DNA of 27,275 nucleotides. Source: Scatosoma sp045660265. GTDB lineage: Bacteria > Bacillota > Clostridia > Christensenellales > Borkfalkiaceae. Positions 1-6,769 of the stretch are shown piece after piece. Under the pieces are notes generated by a model that was not told the origin of the DNA, did no database searches, and was given only the letters and a program-made list of their open reading frames with translations. The DNA is taken from NCBI GenBank assembly GCA_045660265.1, contig JAZRDM010000016.1, positions 1-27,275 on the forward strand, given 5' to 3'. The stretch's first letter is position 1. Each line of letters begins with the position of its first letter. A program made the position numbers and the translations under genes.

Positions 1-32
1 GCAATTAGGTTCGAATCCACCTTTGCCCACCA
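1..32 (+). tRNA. Probable 3' end of a tRNA, cut by the window edge
   Basis: The segment has a canonical T-loop (TTCGAAT) flanked by GG and CC, followed by an acceptor-like strand ending in an encoded ACCA at 29-32. A strong hairpin begins two bases later, as expected after a tRNA. Only the 3' part is present, so the anticodon and identity cannot be read. One oddity is that only two of the five expected T-stem pairs form (TTAGG against CCACC), so it may be a degenerate tRNA, a pseudogene or an assembly-edge artefact. Confidence 0.5.
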
Positions 33-33
33 C

Positions 34-63
34 AAAACAGCACCTCGCGAGAGGTGCTGTTTT
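34..63 (+). terminator. Hairpin terminator downstream of the tRNA
   Basis: There is a perfect 13-bp stem, AAAACAGCACCTC (34-46) against GAGGTGCTGTTTT (51-63), with a GCGA tetraloop. The A-run and T-run in the arms give intrinsic-terminator character in either direction, although the T tract is only four bases before a G. Confidence 0.7.
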
Positions 64-102
64 GTAATATGTGCTTTTGTGTTTTTCTATAAATTTTTCA
101 AT

Positions 103-152
103 AAAACGGTGGTATTTCGCAAGCGGATTAGCGCGAAAACCACCGTTTTTTT
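103..152 (+). terminator. Second strong intrinsic terminator
   Basis: An 11-bp outer stem pairs AAAACGGTGGT (103-113) with ACCACCGTTTT (139-149). After one bulged A, an inner 6-bp stem pairs TTTCGC (115-120) with GCGAAA (133-138) around a 12-nt loop. A run of seven T ends at 152. This is a textbook rho-independent terminator lying about 40 bp after the first hairpin. No gene lies between the two, so it is either a tandem back-up terminator or the end of a short unannotated RNA. Confidence 0.75.
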
Positions 153-406
153 CGGTCTTTAAGTCGGTAAATCTGGTCGATAAAAGCGACGACACCAAAA
201 CCTAAGCGCCGCAGGCGCGCGCTCGTATAGTCAAGGTGTCGTGCAATACTCTCAAGTAAATTAAAAGCTGTTAAGCTTTTTATGTTTGAGAATTTTGAAG
301 ATATAAAAAATTCAACGGCGCTAATATTTTAGGAATGCAAGCGCAATGAGACGAATGGCATAATAAAAAATTAACGAAATGAGATTTTTATTTTGTTTAA
401 TTGATA
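153..406. other. Non-coding gap with a nested inverted repeat
   Basis: No credible ORF is seen. The clearest structure is an 8-bp inverted repeat, ACGACACC (189-196) with GGTGTCGT (235-242), which encloses a smaller GCGCC/GGCGC hairpin (206-218). A weak AAAAGCT/AGCTTTT hairpin lies at 263-280. The remainder is AT-rich and lies downstream of the minus-strand regulator gene. I see no clear terminator for that gene. Confidence 0.5.
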
Positions 407-1231
407 TTAGACTTTTTTGAGGGATTTTTTATATTCCGTTGCGGATATACCTGTAACGGCTTTAAATTTTCTACTGAAATAGTTGATATCGGAAAAACCA
501 ACGCGAAGTGCGATTTCACTAATGGGGACGTCTTCTTTTTCCAGGAAGTTTTTTGCGTGTAATATACGCGTTTCATTGACGTATTCAATGACGCTTTTTT
601 GTGCGTATTCCTTAAAAAAGTGCGCGAAATAGGAAGCACTCATGTTAAAATGTGCGGCAAGCTCTGCAACGCTTAAATCTTCCATATAATGCTTGTCTAA
701 GTAATCGATAATTTGATGAAAAGTATCTAATTTTTTAAATTGTTTTTTATAGTTTTCTTCGTCTAAAATACTTTTCGTGTATCTTTCAGTGAGCAAAATA
801 ATAAACTCGTAAGCAAGTTTTTTACTCTCAACAATATGCTGTGCTGTCCTTGCTTTTGTGCTGGTTGAAATTAGCTTGTCAAGCAGTTTTGTGCAGTCCT
901 CGTCTTGAATAATATTTTGGAAAAGCACATAATCGTTTCCAATCAAATTATGGAAAAAATTAGGGTCAAATTGAATGCAATAAAAGACAGAATCAAATTG
1001 CGAAATGATACCTGTATGCAATTCGTTTCCGTTGATGAGGAAAATGGTACCTTTGGTAACTTCATATTCTTTTAAATTGCATCCAGTTACAGCTTTACCT
1101 TGCGTAAAGTAAAGCAATTCAATCGCTTCGTGCCAATGTATACGCCCAAAAGAATTATGATGTATAAACTTCCTGATGTAAACGGGGTTATTTTTTAAAA
1201 ACAACGGTTCGTATTCGTAATATGTATCCAT
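407..1231 (-). CDS. AraC-family transcriptional regulator
   Basis: This 274-aa protein has the usual AraC two-domain layout. The N-terminal half looks like a cupin sugar-sensing domain (a HWHEAIELLYF segment near residue 33). The C-terminal ~100 residues carry the double helix-turn-helix, with LSVAELAAHFNMSASYFAHF for the first and ISEIALRVGFSDINYFSRKF for the second, the most conserved part of the family. The ATG is preceded on the minus strand by a near-perfect AAGGAGGG site (plus-strand 1235-1242). It is divergent from the oxidoreductase gene and sits beside a large glycan-utilisation cluster, so it probably activates one or both in response to an imported sugar. The family is certain; the ligand and target promoters are inferred or unknown. 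Confidence 0.95.
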   Translation of the reverse strand: MDTYYEYEPLFLKNNPVYIRKFIHHNSFGRIHWHEAIELLYFTQGKAVTGCNLKEYEVTKGTIFLINGNELHTGIISQFDSVFYCIQFDPNFFHNLIGNDYVLFQNIIQDEDCTKLLDKLISTSTKARTAQHIVESKKLAYEFIILLTERYTKSILDEENYKKQFKKLDTFHQIIDYLDKHYMEDLSVAELAAHFNMSASYFAHFFKEYAQKSVIEYVNETRILHAKNFLEKEDVPISEIALRVGFSDINYFSRKFKAVTGISATEYKKSLKKV

Positions 1232-1260
1232 AAACCCTCCTTACTAAATTTGCAAAAAGA

Positions 1261-1303
1261 TAGCAGTTTTGTGCTACCATTTGGATTATCCCTATGATAT
1301 AAT
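1261..1303 (+). promoter_or_regulatory. Candidate regulated promoter for the oxidoreductase gene
   Basis: A perfect -10 hexamer TATAAT lies at 1298-1303, but no good -35 lies 16-18 bp upstream. Where a -35 would be expected there is an inverted repeat, TAGCA-N6-TGCTA (1261-1276). A perfect -10 without a -35 fits activator-dependent transcription, and the AraC-family gene starts 30 bp away on the other strand. The match to an AraC operator is inference. Confidence 0.45.
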
Positions 1304-1337
1304 AAAATTATCAGAATGTCAAGAGGTATTTAAAAAA

Positions 1338-2630
1338 ATGGACAAAATGATTACAGTTGTGTTGGTTGGAGCAGGAAATCGAGCTAACGTATATGCTTCT
1401 GTTTCTTTGGAATATCCTGAAAAAATGAAGGTTGTAGGAATTGTAGACCCAGACCCCATACGCAGAGAATTGATGCGTGAACATTACAGCGTTTCACTGG
1501 AAAATTGTTTTGACGACGTATCCGAATTTGTTAAAAGAGAAAAATTTGCGGATGCCGTTATCAACGGTACAATGGATCATTTGCACGTACCCACGTCTAT
1601 TCCTATTTTGGAAAAAGGTTACGATTTGCTGTTGGAAAAACCTTTTGCGGTAAACGAGCAAGAAATGAACAAGCTTGTGGAAGTAGCAAGAAAGTATGGC
1701 AATAAGGTGGTAATCGGGCACGTATTGCGCTATACCGATTTTTATCAAGCGATTAAAAATCACGTATTGAAAGGGGACATCGGTAAAATTATTTCGATTG
1801 AAACGTGCGAGCACGTAAGCTATCACCACATGGCTGCATCGTACGTTCGCGGGAAGTGGAGCTCGGAAAAAATTTGCTTTGCACCGATGCTGTTGGCAAA
1901 GTCTTGCCACGACGTAGATATTTTGCTTTGGATGATGAAAGAAACCGAGCCGTTGCAGGTGGTAAGTTTTGGCTCAGATTTTCAATTTGGCAAAGAAAGA
2001 AAACCCGAGGGAGCAGGCAATAGATGTATGCAAGATTGTCCGTATGTGGAAGAGTGTATTTTCTCAGCGAAGTCTAACTATCTTGCTTATCCCAGATGGG
2101 GACAGTATGTTTGGAAATGTTTGGAATCCCATAAAAATTTAACGCCCGAGGAACAAGCGGAGTCTTTGAAAACGGATAACCGCTATGGTAGATGCGTATG
2201 GGATTTTGAAAGAGACGGTAACGTAGACCATCAGGCGGTGATGTTCAATTTCAAGAATGGTGCAACGGGTACGTTCAGTATGGTTGGCGGTTGCGCAAAG
2301 CCCGAACGTAATATTCATATCGTTGGTACGCTTGGCGAAATTAAAGGTACGTTTGACGATTCTCGCTACGTTGTTAGAAAAATGTCGCCGTCTACCTCTT
2401 CTATCGGTTATACGGAAACGGTATACGATTTGAACGTGAAAGGGGATATGATCGGTGCGGTAGGTGGACACGGCGGCGGAGACCAAAAGCTTGTGTACGA
2501 TTTCTTAGATTATTTGAATGGACATACACCTTCTGTTTCTTGCGCAACTTTGGAGGATTCGGTGATCAGCCATAGGGCTGTTTTCAGGGCAATGCAATCA
2601 AAATACAGCGGAGAAATTGTTAAAATATAA
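1338..2630 (+). CDS. Gfo/Idh/MocA-family NAD(P)-dependent oxidoreductase
   Basis: This 430-aa protein probably oxidises or reduces a sugar or polyol with NAD(P). A Rossmann motif VVLVGAGNRA lies at residues 7-16 and the family EKP motif at 100-102 (LLLEKPFA). A KSCHDVDILLW segment supplies the usual active-site histidine region. An internal insertion contains Cys230, Cys234, Cys240, Cys261 and Cys286 (the last in YGRCVW), a cysteine pattern I recall from a subset of this family whose role is unclear. The open frame extends up to 1269, but I chose ATG 1338: the TATAAT at 1298-1303 would put transcription start after 1269, and AAGAGG (1321-1326) lies at ribosome-binding distance. It is divergent from the regulator and closed by its own terminator, so it is probably a single-gene unit. 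The substrate is unknown. Confidence 0.9.
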   Translation: MDKMITVVLVGAGNRANVYASVSLEYPEKMKVVGIVDPDPIRRELMREHYSVSLENCFDDVSEFVKREKFADAVINGTMDHLHVPTSIPILEKGYDLLLEKPFAVNEQEMNKLVEVARKYGNKVVIGHVLRYTDFYQAIKNHVLKGDIGKIISIETCEHVSYHHMAASYVRGKWSSEKICFAPMLLAKSCHDVDILLWMMKETEPLQVVSFGSDFQFGKERKPEGAGNRCMQDCPYVEECIFSAKSNYLAYPRWGQYVWKCLESHKNLTPEEQAESLKTDNRYGRCVWDFERDGNVDHQAVMFNFKNGATGTFSMVGGCAKPERNIHIVGTLGEIKGTFDDSRYVVRKMSPSTSSIGYTETVYDLNVKGDMIGAVGGHGGGDQKLVYDFLDYLNGHTPSVSCATLEDSVISHRAVFRAMQSKYSGEIVKI

Positions 2631-2634
2631 AAAT

Positions 2635-2662
2635 ATTACCAAAAAGAGGTAATCATTTTTTT
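2635..2662 (+). terminator. Intrinsic terminator after the oxidoreductase gene
   Basis: A 6-bp stem ATTACC (2635-2640) / GGTAAT (2648-2653) with a 7-nt loop is followed by CA and seven T. The stem is short, but the position four bases after the stop codon and the T tract are convincing. It separates the oxidoreductase from the large downstream cluster. Confidence 0.65.
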
Positions 2663-2684
2663 GCAATAAACGTTGATTTTGACA

Positions 2685-2713
2685 TTGATTTTTATTAAAA
2701 ATTGGATTATAGT
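2685..2713 (+). promoter_or_regulatory. Predicted sigma-A promoter of the large gene cluster
   Basis: TTGATT (2685-2690) and TATAGT (2708-2713) are separated by 17 bp and lie about 80 bp before the first gene of the cluster. A perfect TTGACA sits six bases further upstream (2679-2684), but its spacing to this -10 is 23 bp. No other strong promoter is apparent in the gap between 2663 and 2790, so this probably drives the whole downstream run. Confidence 0.55.
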
Positions 2714-2718
2714 TGTGA

Positions 2719-2738
2719 CATGAAAACAAAGCTTCATG
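2719..2738 (+). promoter_or_regulatory. Inverted repeat at the predicted transcription start
   Basis: CATGAA (2719-2724) and TTCATG (2733-2738) form a perfect 6-bp inverted repeat with an 8-nt spacer, starting about six bases after the predicted -10. It could be an operator for a repressor or a 5'-UTR hairpin. No consensus for a named regulator is recognised. Confidence 0.35.
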
Positions 2739-2790
2739 CTACGACCGATAATAGAATGATGTAAACAAGTTTTTCAAGGAGGAAAAAAGG

Positions 2791-5700
2791 ATGAAAAAAA
2801 GATTGTTTACAAGTATTTTAAGTGTTTTACTACTTATTGTTTTATCCGTATTTGGATTTGCAGGGTGTAATCCAACTGAGGAAGAAAAAAAGATTTCCCT
2901 CAACGAAACAGCGAAAGAGCTTGTCGTGGGAGAAAGCTTTACTCTGACTGCAACGACAACGCCTGCTGATGCGGCAATCGTTTGGTCGTCTTCCAATGAA
3001 GCGATTGTGACCGTGGATAACGGGACCGTGCTTGCTATCAGCGTAGGTACGGCAACTGTAACGGCGAAAAATGACACGGTTACGGCAACTTGTGAAATTA
3101 CGGTAAAAGCAGCACCAGTTGTAGAAACGAAAGAATATACCATTGTATTCAAAAACGGCGACTCCGAATTAAAATCGATGAAGGCAAAAGAAGGGACAAC
3201 CGTTTCTTATAACGGCGTTATTCCTTCCAAAGCGTCTACCGAACAATATTCCTATGAGTTTAGCGGTTGGGCTTTGAGCGCAGACGGCGAAGAGGTTGAC
3301 ATTTCTACAATTACCATTGATGAAAACAAGACGTTCTATGCTGTATTTACGCAAACGGTACGTAGTTATAACGTAACGTGGAATATCGACGGTGCAACGG
3401 CGAGCGAAGCTTTTGATTACGGAATTGTTCCCGAATATAAAGGCACGACGCCTACAAAGCCTACGGTTGGTTTTACCAGCTATACCTTCAAGGGTTGGGC
3501 AGAAACGATTAGCGGCGAAGTGTTAGAAACGTTACCCGTAATAACGGGTGACGTGACCTATTATGCAGTATTTGAAGAAGTAACGGCGCAATCGAAATTC
3601 ACCGTTACGTGGAAAAACGGCGAAACTGTTTTGAAAACAGATTTGGACGTAGACTACGAAACGATTCCCGCGTACGTTGGGGAAACTCCCACGAAAGAAA
3701 TGACAACGGAAGTTGAATACGTATTTGCAGGCTGGGCAACGAGCGTAGACGGCGCAAAATTAGAAACTTTGCCCGAAGTAACGGCAGACGTAACCTATTA
3801 TGCAGTATTTGACGAAGTGGTGCGCAAATACACGATTACTTGGATGGTAGAAGGCGTAGAAAATACTTCCCAAGTCGCATACGGCAGCGTACCCACGTAT
3901 GAGGGAACGCCCGTAAAAGCGGATTCCGAAATTTGCTCGTTCAAGTTTGTTGGTTGGGCTTTGACGGAAGATGGTGAAGTGGAAGAAACTCTTCCTATGG
4001 TTGCAGGCGAGGCTACTTATTACGCGGTATTTGAAGTGGATCAAATCTTCGAATCGCCTAAATTCTTGGGCGGCGCAGTGCAATATTCTGCAAATTCGGA
4101 AGAAGTGTTCTTCCCTGAAGGATTGCTTGGTGAGGGCGTTACGCTTGTGAAAGCGGTTTGGAAGAAGACTCTTATAGATAGAGTGACCGTATACGAAAAC
4201 GGCACTTGGTCGCATGATTTGATTGCCTTGACGGAAGAAGAATTGAAGGGCAATCTTATCGGTGTTCGCCCTTTGGAAGTGGAACTTTCCAACGGAAGCA
4301 AGTACAGCGTGGATATGAAAGTGTATGCAGGTATCATCGATGAATTATCTGATTTCCCTGCATTCTTCAACAATATGGCAGTTCCTAACGAAGCGGACAA
4401 TGCGGCGGACTACCCTATGGTTGCCCCCGATACGTACGGCTACTATATCATAACCAAAGATTTGGGTACGGCCAGTGAAGAATTGGCTCTCACACAAACG
4501 GCATTAACCAACTATCAAAAAACGAACGGCTTTAACGGCGTTTTGGACGGTCAAGGACATACGCTTAGATTTAAGCTGATGAGCGGCGGCTTGGTTGGCT
4601 TGGTGCTCGGTAATGCGGTGATTAAAAATCTTGCAGTTATTTATGAAGACGCAAGCTTTATTTCGCAAGCGGAAGGCGGCGGGTACGGTGTGTTTGGTTA
4701 CATTACCAATGGTTCGCCTGAAATTAGAAATTGCTATATCGAAAGAACGAACAACGTAGCTTCGAGATCGTCGGTGCTTGGGCTTATGGCTCGTCCTAAC
4801 GTTAAACTTATTTTGCGCAACACGGTTGTATACGGTTTCTACGTACCCAACGACGCAACGTGGTGGGAAAACACGTGGATTTGCGAAGCTTCTACGAATG
4901 CGTACGCAATCGGTATTCGTGAAGGACGTGATACGCAACAACAGATGACCAACTTCACGAAAGTATTTGTAGATACTTATGAAGACGGTTCGAGAGAAGT
5001 GCTTCTTTCTGAAATTGAAGACGCAAGCGGATTTGACGATAATTATTGGTATAAAGAAAACGGCAAGCTCATTTGGAAGGGCTTGGAAAGAGCAACCATT
5101 ACTTGGGTGAAAGGCGAAGAAACGGTCGTTGAAACGGTGACAAAAGGCGACTATACCAAGTACACGCAAACGCTCCCCGAAGATACGATTACGGAAACGG
5201 AAACGGTAAGCTATTACTGGACGTTAGGTGAAGGGGGCGAAAAGGTTTCTTTTGGTAAAGTATATCAAGTAAATGCAGACGCTACCTATTATATGGTAAT
5301 TGACAAAGCCACCCGTTACTACACGGTAACTTGGAATATCGACGGCGTAGAAACAACGGAAGATTACGAATATAACGCAACGGCGGCGCATGATGCGCCC
5401 GAAAAAGCGGAAGACGATTATTACACCTACGAGTTCAAAGGCTGGTCGCTTAGCGCAGACGGTGAAATTGTAGAACTTGGCGCGGTAACGGCGGATGGCA
5501 TTACCTATTATGCGGTATTTGAAAAGACGGCAAAAATCTCTTTCATTACGGTGAATGAAGCGATTTTGTATTCGAGTGCAGACGATCAATTATTCTTCCC
5601 TACGGAATTGAATTTGACCCTTGACGCAACAGTGACCGTAAAGAGTGCGGACGGCGCAACCGTTTACTATGAAAACGGCGCGTGGGTTCAGAATTTTGAT

Positions 5701-6549
5701 TTGACGGCTGAACAAATTAAATCGAATGCAATCGGTTTGGTATCGGTTGCAATCGAAATGGGCACGGATTGCTATCTTGCAACGGTGAAATCGTATGCAG
5801 GCGTCATTGACGAGCTTTCCGACTTCCCTGCATTCTTCAACAATACGGCAGTTCCCAGCGAATTTGACGCTACGAAAACGGCAGTTGCGCCCAACGTTTA
5901 CGGGTACTACATCGTAACCAAGGATTTGGGTACGGGCAGCGAAGAATTGGCGTTTACGCAAACGGAAGCTACCGATTATAATGTGGCAAACGGTTTCAAC
6001 GGCGTTTTGGACGGTCAAGGACATAAGCTGCAATTTACGTTAACTAGCGGCGGTTTGGTTGGTATGATTCTCGGCAATGCAACCATCAAAAATCTTGCGG
6101 TAGTATTCACCGATAATACGAGCGGACATTACGGCGTATTTGGATACAGAGCAGGCGGCCATACGGTCATTGAAAATTGTTATATCGAAAGAGTGAATAA
6201 TCCTTATACGAGAACAACGATTTACGGTATTATTGCTTGTACGAACAAAAACCTTGAATTGCGTAATACGGTAGTGTATGGCGGTACTATGTCTAATACG
6301 GCGGATTGGTACAGCAATATGTATATCAGTACTTCTTCGACGAATGCGTTCTTGATTTACGCACGTCTTGATAAGAGCGCAAATACTTGGGGGATTTCCG
6401 CAAACTTCACGGAGATTGTAGACGGCGGTGTTCTTAAGAGCGATTTGAGCTCGATGGATGTAAATACTTGGAATACGGCGAACAATAGAATTTCTTGGAA
6501 AGGTGCTGCGGATACTGCCTTTTCGTCTATTGTAAAAGTTACGGCATAA
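2791..6549 (+). CDS. Large modular surface lipoprotein (BIG2, InlB-type and beta-helix modules)
   Basis: This 1252-aa protein has a lipoprotein signal with lipobox FAGC and lipid-accepting Cys26, so it should be anchored to the outer face of the membrane. A BIG2 Ig-like domain spans about 34-106. Four InlB B-repeat-like units follow (about 116-415), each with an F-x-GWA core and a YAVF ending. A 'b'-type beta-helix-like module lies at about 433-766, with IDELSDFPAFFNN, GVLDGQGH and NCYIER landmarks. One degenerate and one good InlB-like unit follow, then an 'a'-type module at about 926-1240. No catalytic residues are recognised, so glycan or surface binding is the likeliest role (inference). 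AAGGAGG (2776-2782) supports the start. It is the first gene of the cluster, and its modules recur in the 6770 and 23488 genes. Confidence 0.85.
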   Translation: MKKRLFTSILSVLLLIVLSVFGFAGCNPTEEEKKISLNETAKELVVGESFTLTATTTPADAAIVWSSSNEAIVTVDNGTVLAISVGTATVTAKNDTVTATCEITVKAAPVVETKEYTIVFKNGDSELKSMKAKEGTTVSYNGVIPSKASTEQYSYEFSGWALSADGEEVDISTITIDENKTFYAVFTQTVRSYNVTWNIDGATASEAFDYGIVPEYKGTTPTKPTVGFTSYTFKGWAETISGEVLETLPVITGDVTYYAVFEEVTAQSKFTVTWKNGETVLKTDLDVDYETIPAYVGETPTKEMTTEVEYVFAGWATSVDGAKLETLPEVTADVTYYAVFDEVVRKYTITWMVEGVENTSQVAYGSVPTYEGTPVKADSEICSFKFVGWALTEDGEVEETLPMVAGEATYYAVFEVDQIFESPKFLGGAVQYSANSEEVFFPEGLLGEGVTLVKAVWKKTLIDRVTVYENGTWSHDLIALTEEELKGNLIGVRPLEVELSNGSKYSVDMKVYAGIIDELSDFPAFFNNMAVPNEADNAADYPMVAPDTYGYYIITKDLGTASEELALTQTALTNYQKTNGFNGVLDGQGHTLRFKLMSGGLVGLVLGNAVIKNLAVIYEDASFISQAEGGGYGVFGYITNGSPEIRNCYIERTNNVASRSSVLGLMARPNVKLILRNTVVYGFYVPNDATWWENTWICEASTNAYAIGIREGRDTQQQMTNFTKVFVDTYEDGSREVLLSEIEDASGFDDNYWYKENGKLIWKGLERATITWVKGEETVVETVTKGDYTKYTQTLPEDTITETETVSYYWTLGEGGEKVSFGKVYQVNADATYYMVIDKATRYYTVTWNIDGVETTEDYEYNATAAHDAPEKAEDDYYTYEFKGWSLSADGEIVELGAVTADGITYYAVFEKTAKISFITVNEAILYSSADDQLFFPTELNLTLDATVTVKSADGATVYYENGAWVQNFDLTAEQIKSNAIGLVSVAIEMGTDCYLATVKSYAGVIDELSDFPAFFNNTAVPSEFDATKTAVAPNVYGYYIVTKDLGTGSEELAFTQTEATDYNVANGFNGVLDGQGHKLQFTLTSGGLVGMILGNATIKNLAVVFTDNTSGHYGVFGYRAGGHTVIENCYIERVNNPYTRTTIYGIIACTNKNLELRNTVVYGGTMSNTADWYSNMYISTSSTNAFLIYARLDKSANTWGISANFTEIVDGGVLKSDLSSMDVNTWNTANNRISWKGAADTAFSSIVKVTA
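4321..5088 (+). repeat. 'b'-type beta-helix module, copy 1 (within coding sequence)
   Basis: This segment matches 8912-9646 in the next large gene. From 4426 onward the two align at a constant offset of 4558 bp, with long identical stretches such as those around 4638 and 4740. Before that point copy 1 carries 33 extra bases (11 residues after FFNN). Landmarks are the FISQAEGGGYG and NNVASRSSV peptides, absent from the 'a'-type modules. Confidence 0.85.
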
Positions 6550-6560
6550 CAGAAAATATG

Positions 6561-6596
6561 CATTCGGTTATCTATGCTCGCATAAATAGCCGAATG
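6561..6596 (+). other. Intergenic stem-loop without a T tract
   Basis: CATTCGG (6561-6567) pairs with CCGAATG (6590-6596). The stem continues through a wobble pair, TAT/ATA, one C-A mismatch and TATG/CATA to a CTCG loop. It lies 12 bases after the stop of the lipoprotein gene and 36 bases before the small peptide gene. The missing T run argues against full termination; it may be an RNA-processing or 3'-end-stabilising element that adjusts expression within the cluster. Confidence 0.65.
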
Positions 6597-6632
6597 TGAG
6601 CTTATAAAATTTGAAAGCATCAAAAGGATATT

Positions 6633-6761
6633 ATGAAAAAAATATTTAAAGAAGTAGAAATTAAAATTGTTCTTTTAAATCAAGAAGATATGATAAGAAC
6701 ATCGGGCGAAGTGGAAGGAGATGAAACGAAGTATCCTATTCCCGACGGTTGGTTATCGTGA
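6633..6761 (+). CDS. 42-aa peptide of unknown function, coupled to the giant secreted protein
   Basis: The ATG is preceded by AAAAGGAT (6622-6629) at normal spacing. The product begins MKKIFKEVEIKIVLLNQEDM, continues with IRTSGEVEGDE and ends in DGWLS. It has no signal peptide, a charged/hydrophobic first half and an acidic second half. I recall short clostridial peptides of the same plan (MKK, a 'PEIEIV'-like stretch, then D-x-I-x-TSG) annotated only as hypothetical; this is memory, not a search. Its TGA (6759-6761) overlaps the GAGGTG ribosome binding site (6760-6765) of the next gene, suggesting translational coupling. It could be a peptide precursor, a regulatory leader or a small partner protein. 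The gene is likely real; its function is unknown. Confidence 0.65.
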   Translation: MKKIFKEVEIKIVLLNQEDMIRTSGEVEGDETKYPIPDGWLS

Positions 6762-6769
6762 GGTGTGCA

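Noticed and set aside
1269..1337. Upstream extension of the oxidoreductase
   Set aside because: It would start before the TATAAT at 1298-1303, lacks a ribosome binding site and adds 23 residues before the usual family N-terminus.
2721..2736. Possible CcpA (cre) site at the cluster promoter
   Set aside because: The TGAAAAC...GCTTCA arrangement is two bases too long and lacks the central CG of the cre consensus.
6558..6599. 13-codon ORF over the 6561-6596 hairpin as a leader peptide
   Set aside because: It has no ribosome binding site and no run of regulatory codons; the reading frame is most likely a by-product of the stem-loop.
6749..6769. Upstream TTG start of the giant protein
   Set aside because: It has no ribosome binding site, overlaps the peptide gene and adds residues before a clean signal peptide; ATG 6770 has GAGGTG at proper spacing.
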